Assembly (NCBI RefSeq): GCF_021654165.1
Contig: NZ_JAKFZN010000003.1
Location: 434,001 to 498,000, forward strand
DNA: 64,000 nt
Reading direction: 5' to 3'
From: Nereida sp. MMG025
GTDB taxonomy: Bacteria; Pseudomonadota; Alphaproteobacteria; Rhodobacterales; Rhodobacteraceae
Shown piece by piece: positions 34,062 to 42,097 of the stretch. Made by a program: the position numbers and the translations under genes. Positions within the stretch are counted from its first letter, which is position 1. Each line of letters opens with the position of its first letter. The notes beneath the pieces were generated by a model. It was not told the origin of the DNA, ran no database searches, and saw only the letters and a program-made list of their open reading frames with translations.

Positions 34062-35218
34062 TAGCGGCGCTCTCCTACGCCCAAAGGCGTGGCTGGTGTG
34101 GTGGATGGGACGCGGCCATAAACCTCTGGCAGCGAAACGGTATTCAGGTTCGGAAGCACACGTTGGCCGAAGGACCGACATTCGTCAATGTGTGGATAGC
34201 CCGAAAAGATAAAGGCGCGGATGCCCATCTTCTGGTATTCCTCGATCTTGGACATGACCTGATCGGTGCTGCCCACCAATGCCGCGCCGCAGCCTGAACG
34301 CGCGCGGCCCACACCCGTCCATAAATTCGGCTCAACATATCCGAATTTGTCGGCCAGTTCGCGGGCTTTGGCTTGATGTGCCACCCCAAGGCTGATGCTG
34401 TCATGGGCGCGGTCGCGGATCAGCTTGCCATAGTCGTCATCCAACTTGCTCACGATATAGTCGGCGTATTCGCGGGCCTCGGCTTCGGTGTCGCGCACGA
34501 TCATATGCACGCGCAATCCGTAATCCAGCGTGCGGTTATGATCAGAGGCCACGGCATGCACATCTTTCATGCGCTGCGCCAGTTGCTCTTTTGGCTCTGG
34601 CCACATCAGATAGACATCACAAAACCGCCCGCACAGGTCCAAAGCGGCAGGGGAGTAGCCGCCGAAATATAAAAGCGGTCCGCCTGTCTGATAGGGTTTT
34701 GCGGGGTCGGTCGGCACGTTTTGAAAGGTGTAAATCTCACCTTCGTAATTGATCTCCTCACGCGTCCACGCCTGCTGCAAAATCTCGACCACCTCGCGCG
34801 AGCGGCGATAACGGTAGGTGCTGTCTGCCACCTCTCCGGGAAAATCCGATGAAATCACGTTCAACGTCAAACGCCCTTTAAGCATGTGATCGAGCGTCGC
34901 CACAGTGCGCGCCAGCATGATCGGTTGCATCTCGCCACAGCGGATTGCGGCCAGAAAATTCATGCGACCCGTCAAAGGGGCCATGCCCGCGACAAAGGAC
35001 AGGGTATCTTGGCCAACTTGGTAGGACGAGGGGGCCAGAATATTGCGAAAGCCCTGCTTTTCAGCCTCAAGCGCGATGTCACGACAATGCGCCCAGGACG
35101 ATCGCAAATCGCCATCAGGCACGCCTAGAAACTGATAGTCATCCGAACATAGTGCCGAAAACCAGGACACCTCGGCGCCGTTCAGATCGGCTGATGTGAC
35201 AGGCACGATATGGGACAT
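34061..35218 (-). CDS. LLM-class FMNH2-dependent monooxygenase, candidate sulfoquinovose monooxygenase (SmoC)
   Basis: 385 residues from ATG 35218, with GGGAGG upstream; an extension to 35302 has no ribosome binding site. A luciferase-like TIM barrel of the SsuD group: MSHIVPVTSADLNGAEVSWF, AEKQGFRNILAPSSY, LKGRLTLNVISSDF and a C-terminal half with DQVMSKIEEYQKMGI. SsuD-type enzymes use FMNH2 and oxygen to split C-S bonds of sulfonates, releasing sulfite and an aldehyde. With an aldo/keto reductase and a flavin reductase in the next two genes, the best fit is SmoC, which turns sulfoquinovose into 6-oxo-glucose and sulfite. Other alkanesulfonates remain possible. Confidence 0.85.
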   Translation of the reverse strand: MSHIVPVTSADLNGAEVSWFSALCSDDYQFLGVPDGDLRSSWAHCRDIALEAEKQGFRNILAPSSYQVGQDTLSFVAGMAPLTGRMNFLAAIRCGEMQPIMLARTVATLDHMLKGRLTLNVISSDFPGEVADSTYRYRRSREVVEILQQAWTREEINYEGEIYTFQNVPTDPAKPYQTGGPLLYFGGYSPAALDLCGRFCDVYLMWPEPKEQLAQRMKDVHAVASDHNRTLDYGLRVHMIVRDTEAEAREYADYIVSKLDDDYGKLIRDRAHDSISLGVAHQAKARELADKFGYVEPNLWTGVGRARSGCGAALVGSTDQVMSKIEEYQKMGIRAFIFSGYPHIDECRSFGQRVLPNLNTVSLPEVYGRVPSTTPATPLGVGERR

Positions 35219-35268
35219 GTTTCGAATCCCTCCCAAGATGCGAATTGATCCTTGCGTAACACTGTCCA

Positions 35269-35306
35269 TGATATGTATCAATCCTGTATCAATTAAGTGC
35301 ATCAGG
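35269..35306. promoter_or_regulatory. Candidate GntR operator in the divergent promoter
   Basis: A palindrome TGATA-TG-TATCA (35269-35280), two direct copies of TGTATCAAT (35274-35282, 35285-35293) one helical turn apart, and a third variant TGCATCAGG (35298-35306). The region separates the monooxygenase operon from the GntR gene, so it is the likely site through which the regulator controls both sides. Confidence 0.55.
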
Positions 35307-35331
35307 TTTGCTTTGGGAGGGGCAGGTCATC

Positions 35332-36027
35332 ATGCAAAGCGCACGACTGCCCAAATACCTTGCCTTGGCTGAAATGCTGACCCGCGAAATTGCAGCAGGA
35401 CATTTGCCCGATGGGTTGCCGTTACCGCCAGAGCGCGAAATGGCCGCAAACCTTGGTGTCAGCGTGGGCACATTGCGCAAAGCCTTGGATACGTTAGAGA
35501 CCCAAGGCGCCTTAGACCGTGTCCAAGGGTCAGGAAATTATGTGCGGGCCAGTGGTGCAAATCGCTCGGTCTATGGAATGCTTCGTCTGGAAAAACGGGG
35601 CGGGGGCGGTTTGCCGACAGCGGATGTGCTATCCGTTGATGTCCTGCCAAAGCCCGCCCGCGCGCCTGCTTTCGGGCCAAGTGCGCAGGGCCACCGTATC
35701 CGCCGCTTGCGGCGGCTGGATGATGATCCTGTCGCCCTGGAAGAAATCTGGCTGGATGGCGATGCGGCTTTGCCTTTTGCGGCCGCCGATCTGAAAGATG
35801 CGCTTTATCTTTTTTACAAAGACGCTTTGGGCATTGTCATCGCACGGGCAGAAGACCGTGTTGGTGTTGCTCAGGTGCCTGATTGGCGGGTGGACGCGTT
35901 TTCGCCTGCGATTGGACATCGCGTGGGATATATCGAACGCGTGGGAAAGCTGGCGGACGGGCGGCCTGTCGAGTATTCGCGCACGTGGTTTGACGATACA
36001 AAAGCCGCCTATATCAACAGGATATGA
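35332..36027 (+). CDS. GntR-family regulator (HutC/UTRA type)
   Basis: 231 residues from ATG 35332; a TTG at 35308 is less likely because the GGGAGGGG site lies between the two. N-terminal winged helix (about 5-70) with PPEREMAANLGVSVGTLRKALDTLETQGAL. C-terminal UTRA effector domain (about 85-225) with DPVALEEIWLDGDAALPF and VEYSRTWFDD. Such regulators are usually repressors released by a sugar or small-molecule ligand. It is divergent from the monooxygenase operon and coupled to the Gfo/Idh/MocA gene with a 1-base gap. Confidence 0.9.
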   Translation: MQSARLPKYLALAEMLTREIAAGHLPDGLPLPPEREMAANLGVSVGTLRKALDTLETQGALDRVQGSGNYVRASGANRSVYGMLRLEKRGGGGLPTADVLSVDVLPKPARAPAFGPSAQGHRIRRLRRLDDDPVALEEIWLDGDAALPFAAADLKDALYLFYKDALGIVIARAEDRVGVAQVPDWRVDAFSPAIGHRVGYIERVGKLADGRPVEYSRTWFDDTKAAYINRI

Positions 36028-36028
36028 A

Positions 36029-37120
36029 ATGATGAAAACAGTGAACTACGGGCTCATTGGCTGCGGCATGATGGGGCAGGAACATATCCGCAATATCGCG
36101 CTTATTGAAGGCGCGCGGATTGTGGCGGTCTTTGACCCTGTGACCGAACTGGCGCAAGCGGCTGCTGATCTGGCAGGTGGTGCAACAGTGATGCATGATC
36201 TGGATAGTTTGCTGGCACGCAGTGATGTCGAGGCGTTGGTCATCGTCAGCCCGAACCATCTGCATCTTGACCAGCTTGAGCATATCGCGACCTATCCGCA
36301 TCGCCCCATCTTGTGTGAAAAGCCGCTGTATACCGATCCCTCGCAGGCAGCACGAGTGGCAGCGTTCGCGGACAGCTATACCGCGCCTGTCTGGGTGGCG
36401 ATGGAATACCGTTACATGCCGCCCGTGGCTGCGTTGTTGCAAGAAGTTAATGCCGTGACAGGCGGGATCAAAATGCTGACCATTCGCGAACATCGGTTTC
36501 CGTTTTTGCCCAAGATCGGGGATTGGAACCGGTTTAACGCCAACTCGGGCGGAACATTGGTTGAAAAATGCTGTCACTTCTTTGATCTGATGCGGCTTAT
36601 CCTGCGCGACGAGCCTGTGCGCGTGATGGCCAGTGCGGGCCAATCGGTGAACCACCTTGATGAAACCTATGATGGCAAGACGCCTGACATCTGGGACAAC
36701 GGCTATGTCATCGTGGACTTCGCAGGCGGTGCCCGCGCGATGCTGGAGCTGTGTATGTTTGCCGAAGGCTCGAAATTTCAAGAAGCGATCAGCGCCGTGG
36801 GGCCTGATGGCAAAATCGAATGCCTTGTCCCAGGACCACGTCGGTTTTGGCCTGATCATTTGGGTCCTGCGCCGATCAGTCAGCTGGTGGTCAGCCCGCG
36901 TGACCCTGCGGGCGAACACGTGGTTGAGATAGAGGTGGATCCCACGTTGCTTCAGGCGGGCGATCACAACGGATCGACCTTTTATCAGCACCGTAAGTTT
37001 TTTGACGTCTGCTGCGGGCGCGGTCAGATCGAGGTGACATTGCAAGATGGGGCGAAAGCCGTGGCAATGGGGCTTGCGGCACAGCAATCCGCCCGTGAAG
37101 GCCGTGTTGTCGTGCTGTGA
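36029..37120 (+). CDS. Gfo/Idh/MocA-family protein, candidate NAD+-dependent sulfoquinovosidase
   Basis: 363 residues from ATG 36029 (AGGA 7 bases upstream, inside the gntR end). The Rossmann domain carries GCGMMG at residues 11-16 and the family EKP at 97-99. The C-terminal domain has SGGTLVEKCCHFFDL with Lys180 and His183, the usual catalytic Lys-x-x-His. These proteins are mostly sugar or inositol dehydrogenases, but some are glycosidases that keep NAD+ as a catalytic cofactor. One such family releases sulfoquinovose from its glycosides and is reported in roseobacter gene clusters that lack a classical sulfoquinovosidase, as this cluster does. A sugar dehydrogenase is the alternative. Confidence 0.82.
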   Translation: MMKTVNYGLIGCGMMGQEHIRNIALIEGARIVAVFDPVTELAQAAADLAGGATVMHDLDSLLARSDVEALVIVSPNHLHLDQLEHIATYPHRPILCEKPLYTDPSQAARVAAFADSYTAPVWVAMEYRYMPPVAALLQEVNAVTGGIKMLTIREHRFPFLPKIGDWNRFNANSGGTLVEKCCHFFDLMRLILRDEPVRVMASAGQSVNHLDETYDGKTPDIWDNGYVIVDFAGGARAMLELCMFAEGSKFQEAISAVGPDGKIECLVPGPRRFWPDHLGPAPISQLVVSPRDPAGEHVVEIEVDPTLLQAGDHNGSTFYQHRKFFDVCCGRGQIEVTLQDGAKAVAMGLAAQQSAREGRVVVL

Positions 37121-37156
37121 CCAAACGGAGCGGCTGACGCCGCACTTTATAGTTTG

Positions 37157-37207
37157 GATGAGGGGCGCTGCCCCTCAAACACCCCGAGGTATTTGCACAA
37201 CAATGAA
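37157..37207 (-). repeat. Dispersed palindromic repeat R1, copy 2
   Basis: Reverse-strand match to 1927-1977 with the hairpin GAGGGGC-AGC-GCCCCTC. It fills the 89-base gap between two convergent genes and may serve as a bidirectional terminator. Confidence 0.75.
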
Positions 37208-37209
37208 GC

Positions 37210-38121
37210 CTATTGCGGGCTGATACCGCGCAAGCGTTCACCGCGGCGGCGAAGCACTTCCACGGTCGTAAGCAGCGCGATGGAGATGATCACGAGAATT
37301 GTCGCGACCGAGAGGATTGCCGGGCTGATTTGTTCGCGAATACCGTTCCACATCTGGCGTGGGATGGTTTGTTGATCATGTGCTGCCACGAAGAGCACCA
37401 CGACGACCTCATCAAAGCTGGTAACAAACGCAAAGAGCGCGCCAGAGATAACGCCAGGAAGGATCAGCGGCATGATAATGGTGAAGAAGGTTTTGGTTGG
37501 CGTTGCACCCAGATTGGCCGCCGCCCGCGTGAGCGAATGATCAAACCCAACAAGCGTTGCCGTCACTGTGATGATGACGAAAGGGATGCCTAACGTGGCG
37601 TGCGCCATGATGATCCCGAGGTAGGAATTTGCCAGACCTGTTTTGGAGTAGAAAAAGAACAGGCCAGTCGCGGTAATGATGATCGGCACAATCATTGGAG
37701 AGATCAAGATGGCCATGATCGCGCGGCGAAACGGCATTTCGGGGCGCGAGAGGCCAAGAGCGGCAAGGGTGCCAAGCACCGTGGCCAAAAGGGTCGAGAA
37801 AAACCCGATGATGACCGAATTTTTTGCCGCACCGATCCAGTTTGAATTGGCCCACGCATCGGCCCACCACGATCCGTCACGGGGGGCATCGGGTTCTGTC
37901 ATCCCGAACGTTAAAAGCAGGTCATACCAGCGGGTTGAAAATCCCGTTGGATCGAAAGACAGCATTTTTTCGGTGAAGGTAAAATAAGGCTCTGCGTTGA
38001 ATGACAGCGGGATCACAATCAGGATCGGCGAGATCAGAAACAGAAAGATCAGCCCGCAGATCACAAGGTAGGTTTTGTGCCAGATGCGTTCCAGCAGAGA
38101 TGCGTGTTTTGGAAGCGCCAT
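37210..38121 (-). CDS. Polyamine-type ABC transporter permease (PotC-like)
   Basis: 303 residues, six transmembrane helices with the BPD_transp_1 fold. The EAA-type loop is RAAANLGATPTKTFFTIIMPLILPG. A long periplasmic segment (about 45-90) follows the first helix. It lies 4 bases after the PotB-like gene and ends the importer operon. Spermidine/putrescine or a related cation is the usual substrate of the family, but such systems also take up other compounds. Confidence 0.9.
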   Translation of the reverse strand: MALPKHASLLERIWHKTYLVICGLIFLFLISPILIVIPLSFNAEPYFTFTEKMLSFDPTGFSTRWYDLLLTFGMTEPDAPRDGSWWADAWANSNWIGAAKNSVIIGFFSTLLATVLGTLAALGLSRPEMPFRRAIMAILISPMIVPIIITATGLFFFYSKTGLANSYLGIIMAHATLGIPFVIITVTATLVGFDHSLTRAAANLGATPTKTFFTIIMPLILPGVISGALFAFVTSFDEVVVVLFVAAHDQQTIPRQMWNGIREQISPAILSVATILVIISIALLTTVEVLRRRGERLRGISPQ

Positions 38122-38125
38122 GGAT

Positions 38126-39433
38126 TTATCCCAGTTTCAGATTGTCGATGCCGATCAAGCGGTCATAGAGCCAGTAAAGGATCAGGATGCCTGCCAGCAG
38201 GATTGAGGCCAAGGCCGCAGCCAATGACCAGTTCAGCGATTTTTGCATGTGAAAGGCAATGAGATTGGAGATAAGCTGCCCATCGGCACCGCCCACAAGG
38301 GCGGGGGTGATGTAGTAGCCCACGGCAAGGATGAACACGAGCAGGGCGCCCGCGCCAATACCAGGCACAGTTTGCGGGAAATAGATCCGACGGAATGCTG
38401 TCCAGGAGGTCGCGCCAAGGCTGCGTGCTGCGCGCACATAAGACGGGTTGATCGGGCGCATAACTGAATAGAGCGGAAGCACCATGAATGGCAGCAGGAT
38501 GTGGGTCATCGCCACGATGGTGCCTGTTTGATTGTACATCATCTGAATGCGGTTTTCATCGGCTAGGATGCCTGTGCCGACCATCGCATCGTTGAGTACC
38601 CCTTGGGATTGCAACAGGACCATCCAAGATGTCGTGCGCACCAATAGGGACGTCCAGAAGGGCAAAAGAACGAAAATCATCAGTAGATTTGAGTAGCGCA
38701 GCGGCAGGGTCGCCAGCAGATGCGCGATCGGGTAGGCCAGCACAAAGGTCAGAAATGTGATCAGCACCGAAAGGAACAGCGTGCGCTGAAATAGGTTAAC
38801 GTAGAGCGCGCGGTTTTCATTCACGCGCTCAACCGATCCATCGTCGGTGCGTGTCAGGTCAATAGCGGCGAGATAGAAGTTGGGGGTATATGCGCTGGAT
38901 GCATCGCGCATTGCGGCCCAAAGTTCGGGGTCGCCCCATTCCTCGTCTATCTCAAGAAGGGCTTGTTTGAACGGGGCCTCCATCCGCGGCGCGCGGCGAG
39001 CAGATTTGGTAAAAAGCGAGCGGGAGCCCGAGCGCTCGTAGTTAATACGGGTGCCAGCCTGACCTTGGGCACGCAATTCGCGCAAGACGATCAGGTCTTG
39101 AACGATAGCGGCATAGGCCGTTTCATCCGGTTCGGTGCCGCGCGGGTTTTCATCAAACCAGTCGCGCAGGTTGACCATGATCGGGGTCTGCTCTTTGGAG
39201 ATGACGTCCTCATGAATGGTGAAGCCCGGATTGTAGACGGATTGGTGCAACATCTGAACAATCGGCATCACAAAGGTCAGAACCATGAAAGCCAAAAGGG
39301 GCAGAACGAGGAAAAACGCCTTGCGTTTGGCCCGCGATTGCGAGGCGGCCAGGGCAGCTTTCAACGGTTTGCCGTCTTTGGTGGTCAGCTTTTGCGGCTG
39401 AGATTGGATTATGTCTGCGGTTGCATCGGCCAT
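38126..39433 (-). CDS. Polyamine-type ABC transporter permease (PotB-like)
   Basis: About 435 residues from the ATG at 39433; a TTG at 39451 gives 441. Neither has a clear ribosome binding site. The N-terminal tail is cytoplasmic, then the first helix (FFLVLPLLAFMVLTFVMPIV), a large insert of about 150 residues on the periplasmic side (roughly 70-215), and the remaining helices with RAARSLGATSWTAFRRIYFPQTVPG as EAA loop. The large insert makes it longer than Escherichia coli PotB (about 285). Confidence 0.88.
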   Translation of the reverse strand: MADATADIIQSQPQKLTTKDGKPLKAALAASQSRAKRKAFFLVLPLLAFMVLTFVMPIVQMLHQSVYNPGFTIHEDVISKEQTPIMVNLRDWFDENPRGTEPDETAYAAIVQDLIVLRELRAQGQAGTRINYERSGSRSLFTKSARRAPRMEAPFKQALLEIDEEWGDPELWAAMRDASSAYTPNFYLAAIDLTRTDDGSVERVNENRALYVNLFQRTLFLSVLITFLTFVLAYPIAHLLATLPLRYSNLLMIFVLLPFWTSLLVRTTSWMVLLQSQGVLNDAMVGTGILADENRIQMMYNQTGTIVAMTHILLPFMVLPLYSVMRPINPSYVRAARSLGATSWTAFRRIYFPQTVPGIGAGALLVFILAVGYYITPALVGGADGQLISNLIAFHMQKSLNWSLAAALASILLAGILILYWLYDRLIGIDNLKLG

Positions 39434-39462
39434 ATCAAGACGTCCAGTCAAAGAGAGGTGCA

Positions 39463-39525
39463 GGCAAGATATTTCGGGAAATATCTTGCCCGCGGGGCGG
39501 CAAAACCTTCTGGGAAGGTTTTGCC
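39463..39525 (-). repeat. Two perfect hairpins between the binding-protein and PotB-like genes
   Basis: GGCAAGATATTTC-GG-GAAATATCTTGCC (39463-39490) and GGCAAAACCTTC-TGG-GAAGGTTTTGCC (39499-39525). They follow the binding-protein stop on the minus strand and probably protect its mRNA or weaken read-through to the permeases. Confidence 0.8.
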
Positions 39526-39535
39526 AGTGTCGCGA

Positions 39536-40609
39536 TTATTGGGCCAACCAAGCGTTGAAACGCTCGTTCAGCTCTGCGTCATTGTCGACCCAGAACTCGA
39601 AGTTGTTGACCAGAGCGTTACCAAGGTTGGCTTCGGCTGTTGGCATATGGGGGGCCATGTCGGTCTCGCCGTCCATGAATTTGCCCACCAAAGCGCCCGA
39701 TGATTTACGTGCAGGGCCATAGGAAATCCACGATGCCTGATCGGCCAGACGCTGTGTGTCTGTCGAGAAGGCAATGAACTTCATTGCTTCTTCCACGTTG
39801 GGCGCACCTTTTGGAACGACGAACAGATCGAAATCAAGGATTTGACCGTCCCACACCACTTCAAGCGGTTGGTTTTCAGCGACCGCTGCGTTGAAGATAC
39901 GGCCGTTGTAAGCTGTCGACATGGCGACTTCGCCGTCTGCCAAAAGTTGGGGTGGCTGCGCACCGGCTTCCCACCAGACGATGTCGTCTTTGATGGTGTC
40001 CAGTTTGGCGAATGCGCGATCAACGCCTTCTTCTGTTTCCAGAATTGAATAGACGTCGGCGGCAGGGACACCGTCGGCCATCAATGCCATTTCAAGCGTT
40101 GCTTTGGCTGATTTGCGCAAACCGCGTTTGCCCGGGAAGTCAGCAGTGTTGAAGAAATCGTCGATGCTGTCCGGGGCCGTTGGGTTGTTTTCAGTGTTGT
40201 AGGCGAAAACGGTCGACCATACGATGTTGGCCACAGCGCAGTCTTGCAGCGCGCCTTCGATGAAGTCGTCAGCCGCTGATGTGCCATCGGGGGCCGCAGG
40301 CAGCATCGAGTGATCGATTTCCATCAGCAGGCCTTCATCGCACAGACGCACAGCATCCGAGAATTCGACGTCAGCGACATCAACAGTCACGTTGCCGGCT
40401 TCAACTTGCGCTTTGATCGGCGTCGCGGGGTTGTCGCTGTCAACCGAATTGACAGTGATGCCCATCTGTTCCTGGAACGGCTTGTGATAGGCTTCGACTT
40501 GGCTTTTCGTGTAAGCGCCGCCCCACGACATAACAGTCACTTCAGCTGCTTGGGCTGCAAAGGCAGCACTCGTCAGGGCAGTTGCCAGAAGAATGGTTTT
40601 GGTTTTCAT
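39536..40609 (-). CDS. Polyamine-type ABC transporter substrate-binding protein
   Basis: 357 residues with a clear signal peptide (MKTKTILLATALTSAAFAAQA). The mature start AEVTVMSWGGAYTKSQVEAY and the later FAYNTENNPTAPDSIDDFFN are typical of the PotD/PotF group. A Trp/Glu-rich ligand site is suggested by DDIVWWEAGAQPPQLLADGEV. It captures a polyamine or similar cation in the periplasm. It lies between the ATPase gene and the permeases, with hairpins after it. Confidence 0.9.
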   Translation of the reverse strand: MKTKTILLATALTSAAFAAQAAEVTVMSWGGAYTKSQVEAYHKPFQEQMGITVNSVDSDNPATPIKAQVEAGNVTVDVADVEFSDAVRLCDEGLLMEIDHSMLPAAPDGTSAADDFIEGALQDCAVANIVWSTVFAYNTENNPTAPDSIDDFFNTADFPGKRGLRKSAKATLEMALMADGVPAADVYSILETEEGVDRAFAKLDTIKDDIVWWEAGAQPPQLLADGEVAMSTAYNGRIFNAAVAENQPLEVVWDGQILDFDLFVVPKGAPNVEEAMKFIAFSTDTQRLADQASWISYGPARKSSGALVGKFMDGETDMAPHMPTAEANLGNALVNNFEFWVDNDAELNERFNAWLAQ

Positions 40610-40731
40610 AGACTTTCGTCTCCCTAGTTTCCCGTTTTTAAGTTTATTCCGATGCAGATGCGACGGGTTCGCGCTGTATCGGTATTCCCCCGCGATCCCG
40701 CCTGTGTGGGCGGGGGCGGGAATATCAAATG

Positions 40732-41835
40732 TCAGGTCGCGTCCAACGCACGGCAGTCATCGGCATTCCAGCCGATCTCGATCTGCGTGCCGGGTGTCAG
40801 GCGCACCTGATCCGGGGCGTTGCGGGTCTTGACCACAAAGTCATCATTGCCGGCAACGCGCAGGCGCGTGCGGAATATGTCGCCCATGTAGATGAACTCC
40901 AACACGTCGGCCTTGAGCGTGTGGGCCCCATCTTCGAGGCGCGACATGTCAAATTCGACCCGTTCGGGACGGATTGATACGCGGGTGCGCTCGCCAACTT
41001 TGCTGACGTTGACTGGCTTGGCATCCACAAGGCTGCCGTCATCCAGCTGCACCAAAGCGCGGCCACCGTTCACTTCTTTAATTACGCCGTCTAACGTATT
41101 GTTTTCACCTATGAATTGGGCAACGAAGCTGTTTTGCGGGGCTTCATAAAGCTCATCAGGTGGGGCAAGTTGTTGGATGCGCCCGTCATCAAAAACGGCA
41201 ACGCGGTCCGACATGGTCAAGGCCTCTGTCTGGTCATGGGTCACGTAGACAGTGGTGATCCCCAGTTCATGGGCCAGACGTGTGATCTCGAATTGCATGT
41301 GTTCGCGCAATTGCTTGTCCAACGCCCCAAGCGGTTCGTCCATCAGCACCAGTTCGGGACGAAACACCAAGGCACGGGCCAATGCGATACGCTGTTGCTG
41401 GCCACCTGAAAGCTGCGCGGGGCGTCTGCTTCCGAAGCTGCCCATTTGAACCATGTCCAACGCATCTTTGACTTGTTTCTCACGCTCCGATTTGCCGATG
41501 CCGCGCACTTCCAAGGGGAAGGCCAGATTTTCGGCGACGGTCATATGCGGGAAAAGAGCGTAGGATTGGAAGACCATGCCAATACCGCGCTTGTGGGGCG
41601 GGATATTGTTGATCTCGCGCCCATCAAGGCGGATTTCCCCGTGGGTTGCGGTTTCAAACCCCGCCAGCATCATCAGGCAGGTGGTTTTGCCTGACCCCGA
41701 TGGTCCCAACATTGTCAAAAACTCGCCCTTGGGCATCGACAGGTTCAGGTCTTTGACGACCAAGGTTTCCCCGTCATAACTCTTTTGCACGTGGTCAAAT
41801 TCGACGAACGTGTCTTGTCGCAATGTATCGGCCAA
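40732..41835 (-). CDS. Polyamine-type ABC transporter ATPase (PotA-like), TTG start
   Basis: 367 residues. Walker A GPSGSGKTT, signature LSGGQQQRIALARAL, Walker B LVLMDEPLGALD, then a TOBE domain (about 280-365). It powers the importer. The start is TTG at 41833-41835, with GGGGAG 6 bases upstream (41842-41847); no ATG or GTG gives the usual N-terminus LADTLRQDTFVEFDHV. It heads the operon and is divergent from dusA across a 262-base gap in which I see no gene. Confidence 0.92.
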   Translation of the reverse strand: MADTLRQDTFVEFDHVQKSYDGETLVVKDLNLSMPKGEFLTMLGPSGSGKTTCLMMLAGFETATHGEIRLDGREINNIPPHKRGIGMVFQSYALFPHMTVAENLAFPLEVRGIGKSEREKQVKDALDMVQMGSFGSRRPAQLSGGQQQRIALARALVFRPELVLMDEPLGALDKQLREHMQFEITRLAHELGITTVYVTHDQTEALTMSDRVAVFDDGRIQQLAPPDELYEAPQNSFVAQFIGENNTLDGVIKEVNGGRALVQLDDGSLVDAKPVNVSKVGERTRVSIRPERVEFDMSRLEDGAHTLKADVLEFIYMGDIFRTRLRVAGNDDFVVKTRNAPDQVRLTPGTQIEIGWNADDCRALDAT

Positions 41836-42097
41836 GAATGGCTCCCCGTTTGGCAGCGGCCCGTCTTATGCAGACCTATTGAGCAGAGGAAACAAAACTC
41901 AAAGCCTGATTGCAAGCGACTTTCCAGATTGACAGGCGTTTTTCCCCGCTTCAGTGAATTTGCCCGTTTTCTGATCGCCAGGCAGTCCATTGTGCCAATC
42001 CCTGCACCACTTTTGGAAATCTGGGTGGTGGATATTTCGCATCGGCCCCTCTAAAAGGCGGCACGAATTCCTTTTCCAGCTAAGTGCGGCACTGCCA

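Noticed and set aside
37210-41835. Polyamine-type ABC importer as part of the sulfosugar cluster
   Set aside because: It is convergent with the Gfo/Idh/MocA gene, separated by a repeat, and its binding protein is of the PotD type. The TRAP system inside the monooxygenase operon is the better import candidate.
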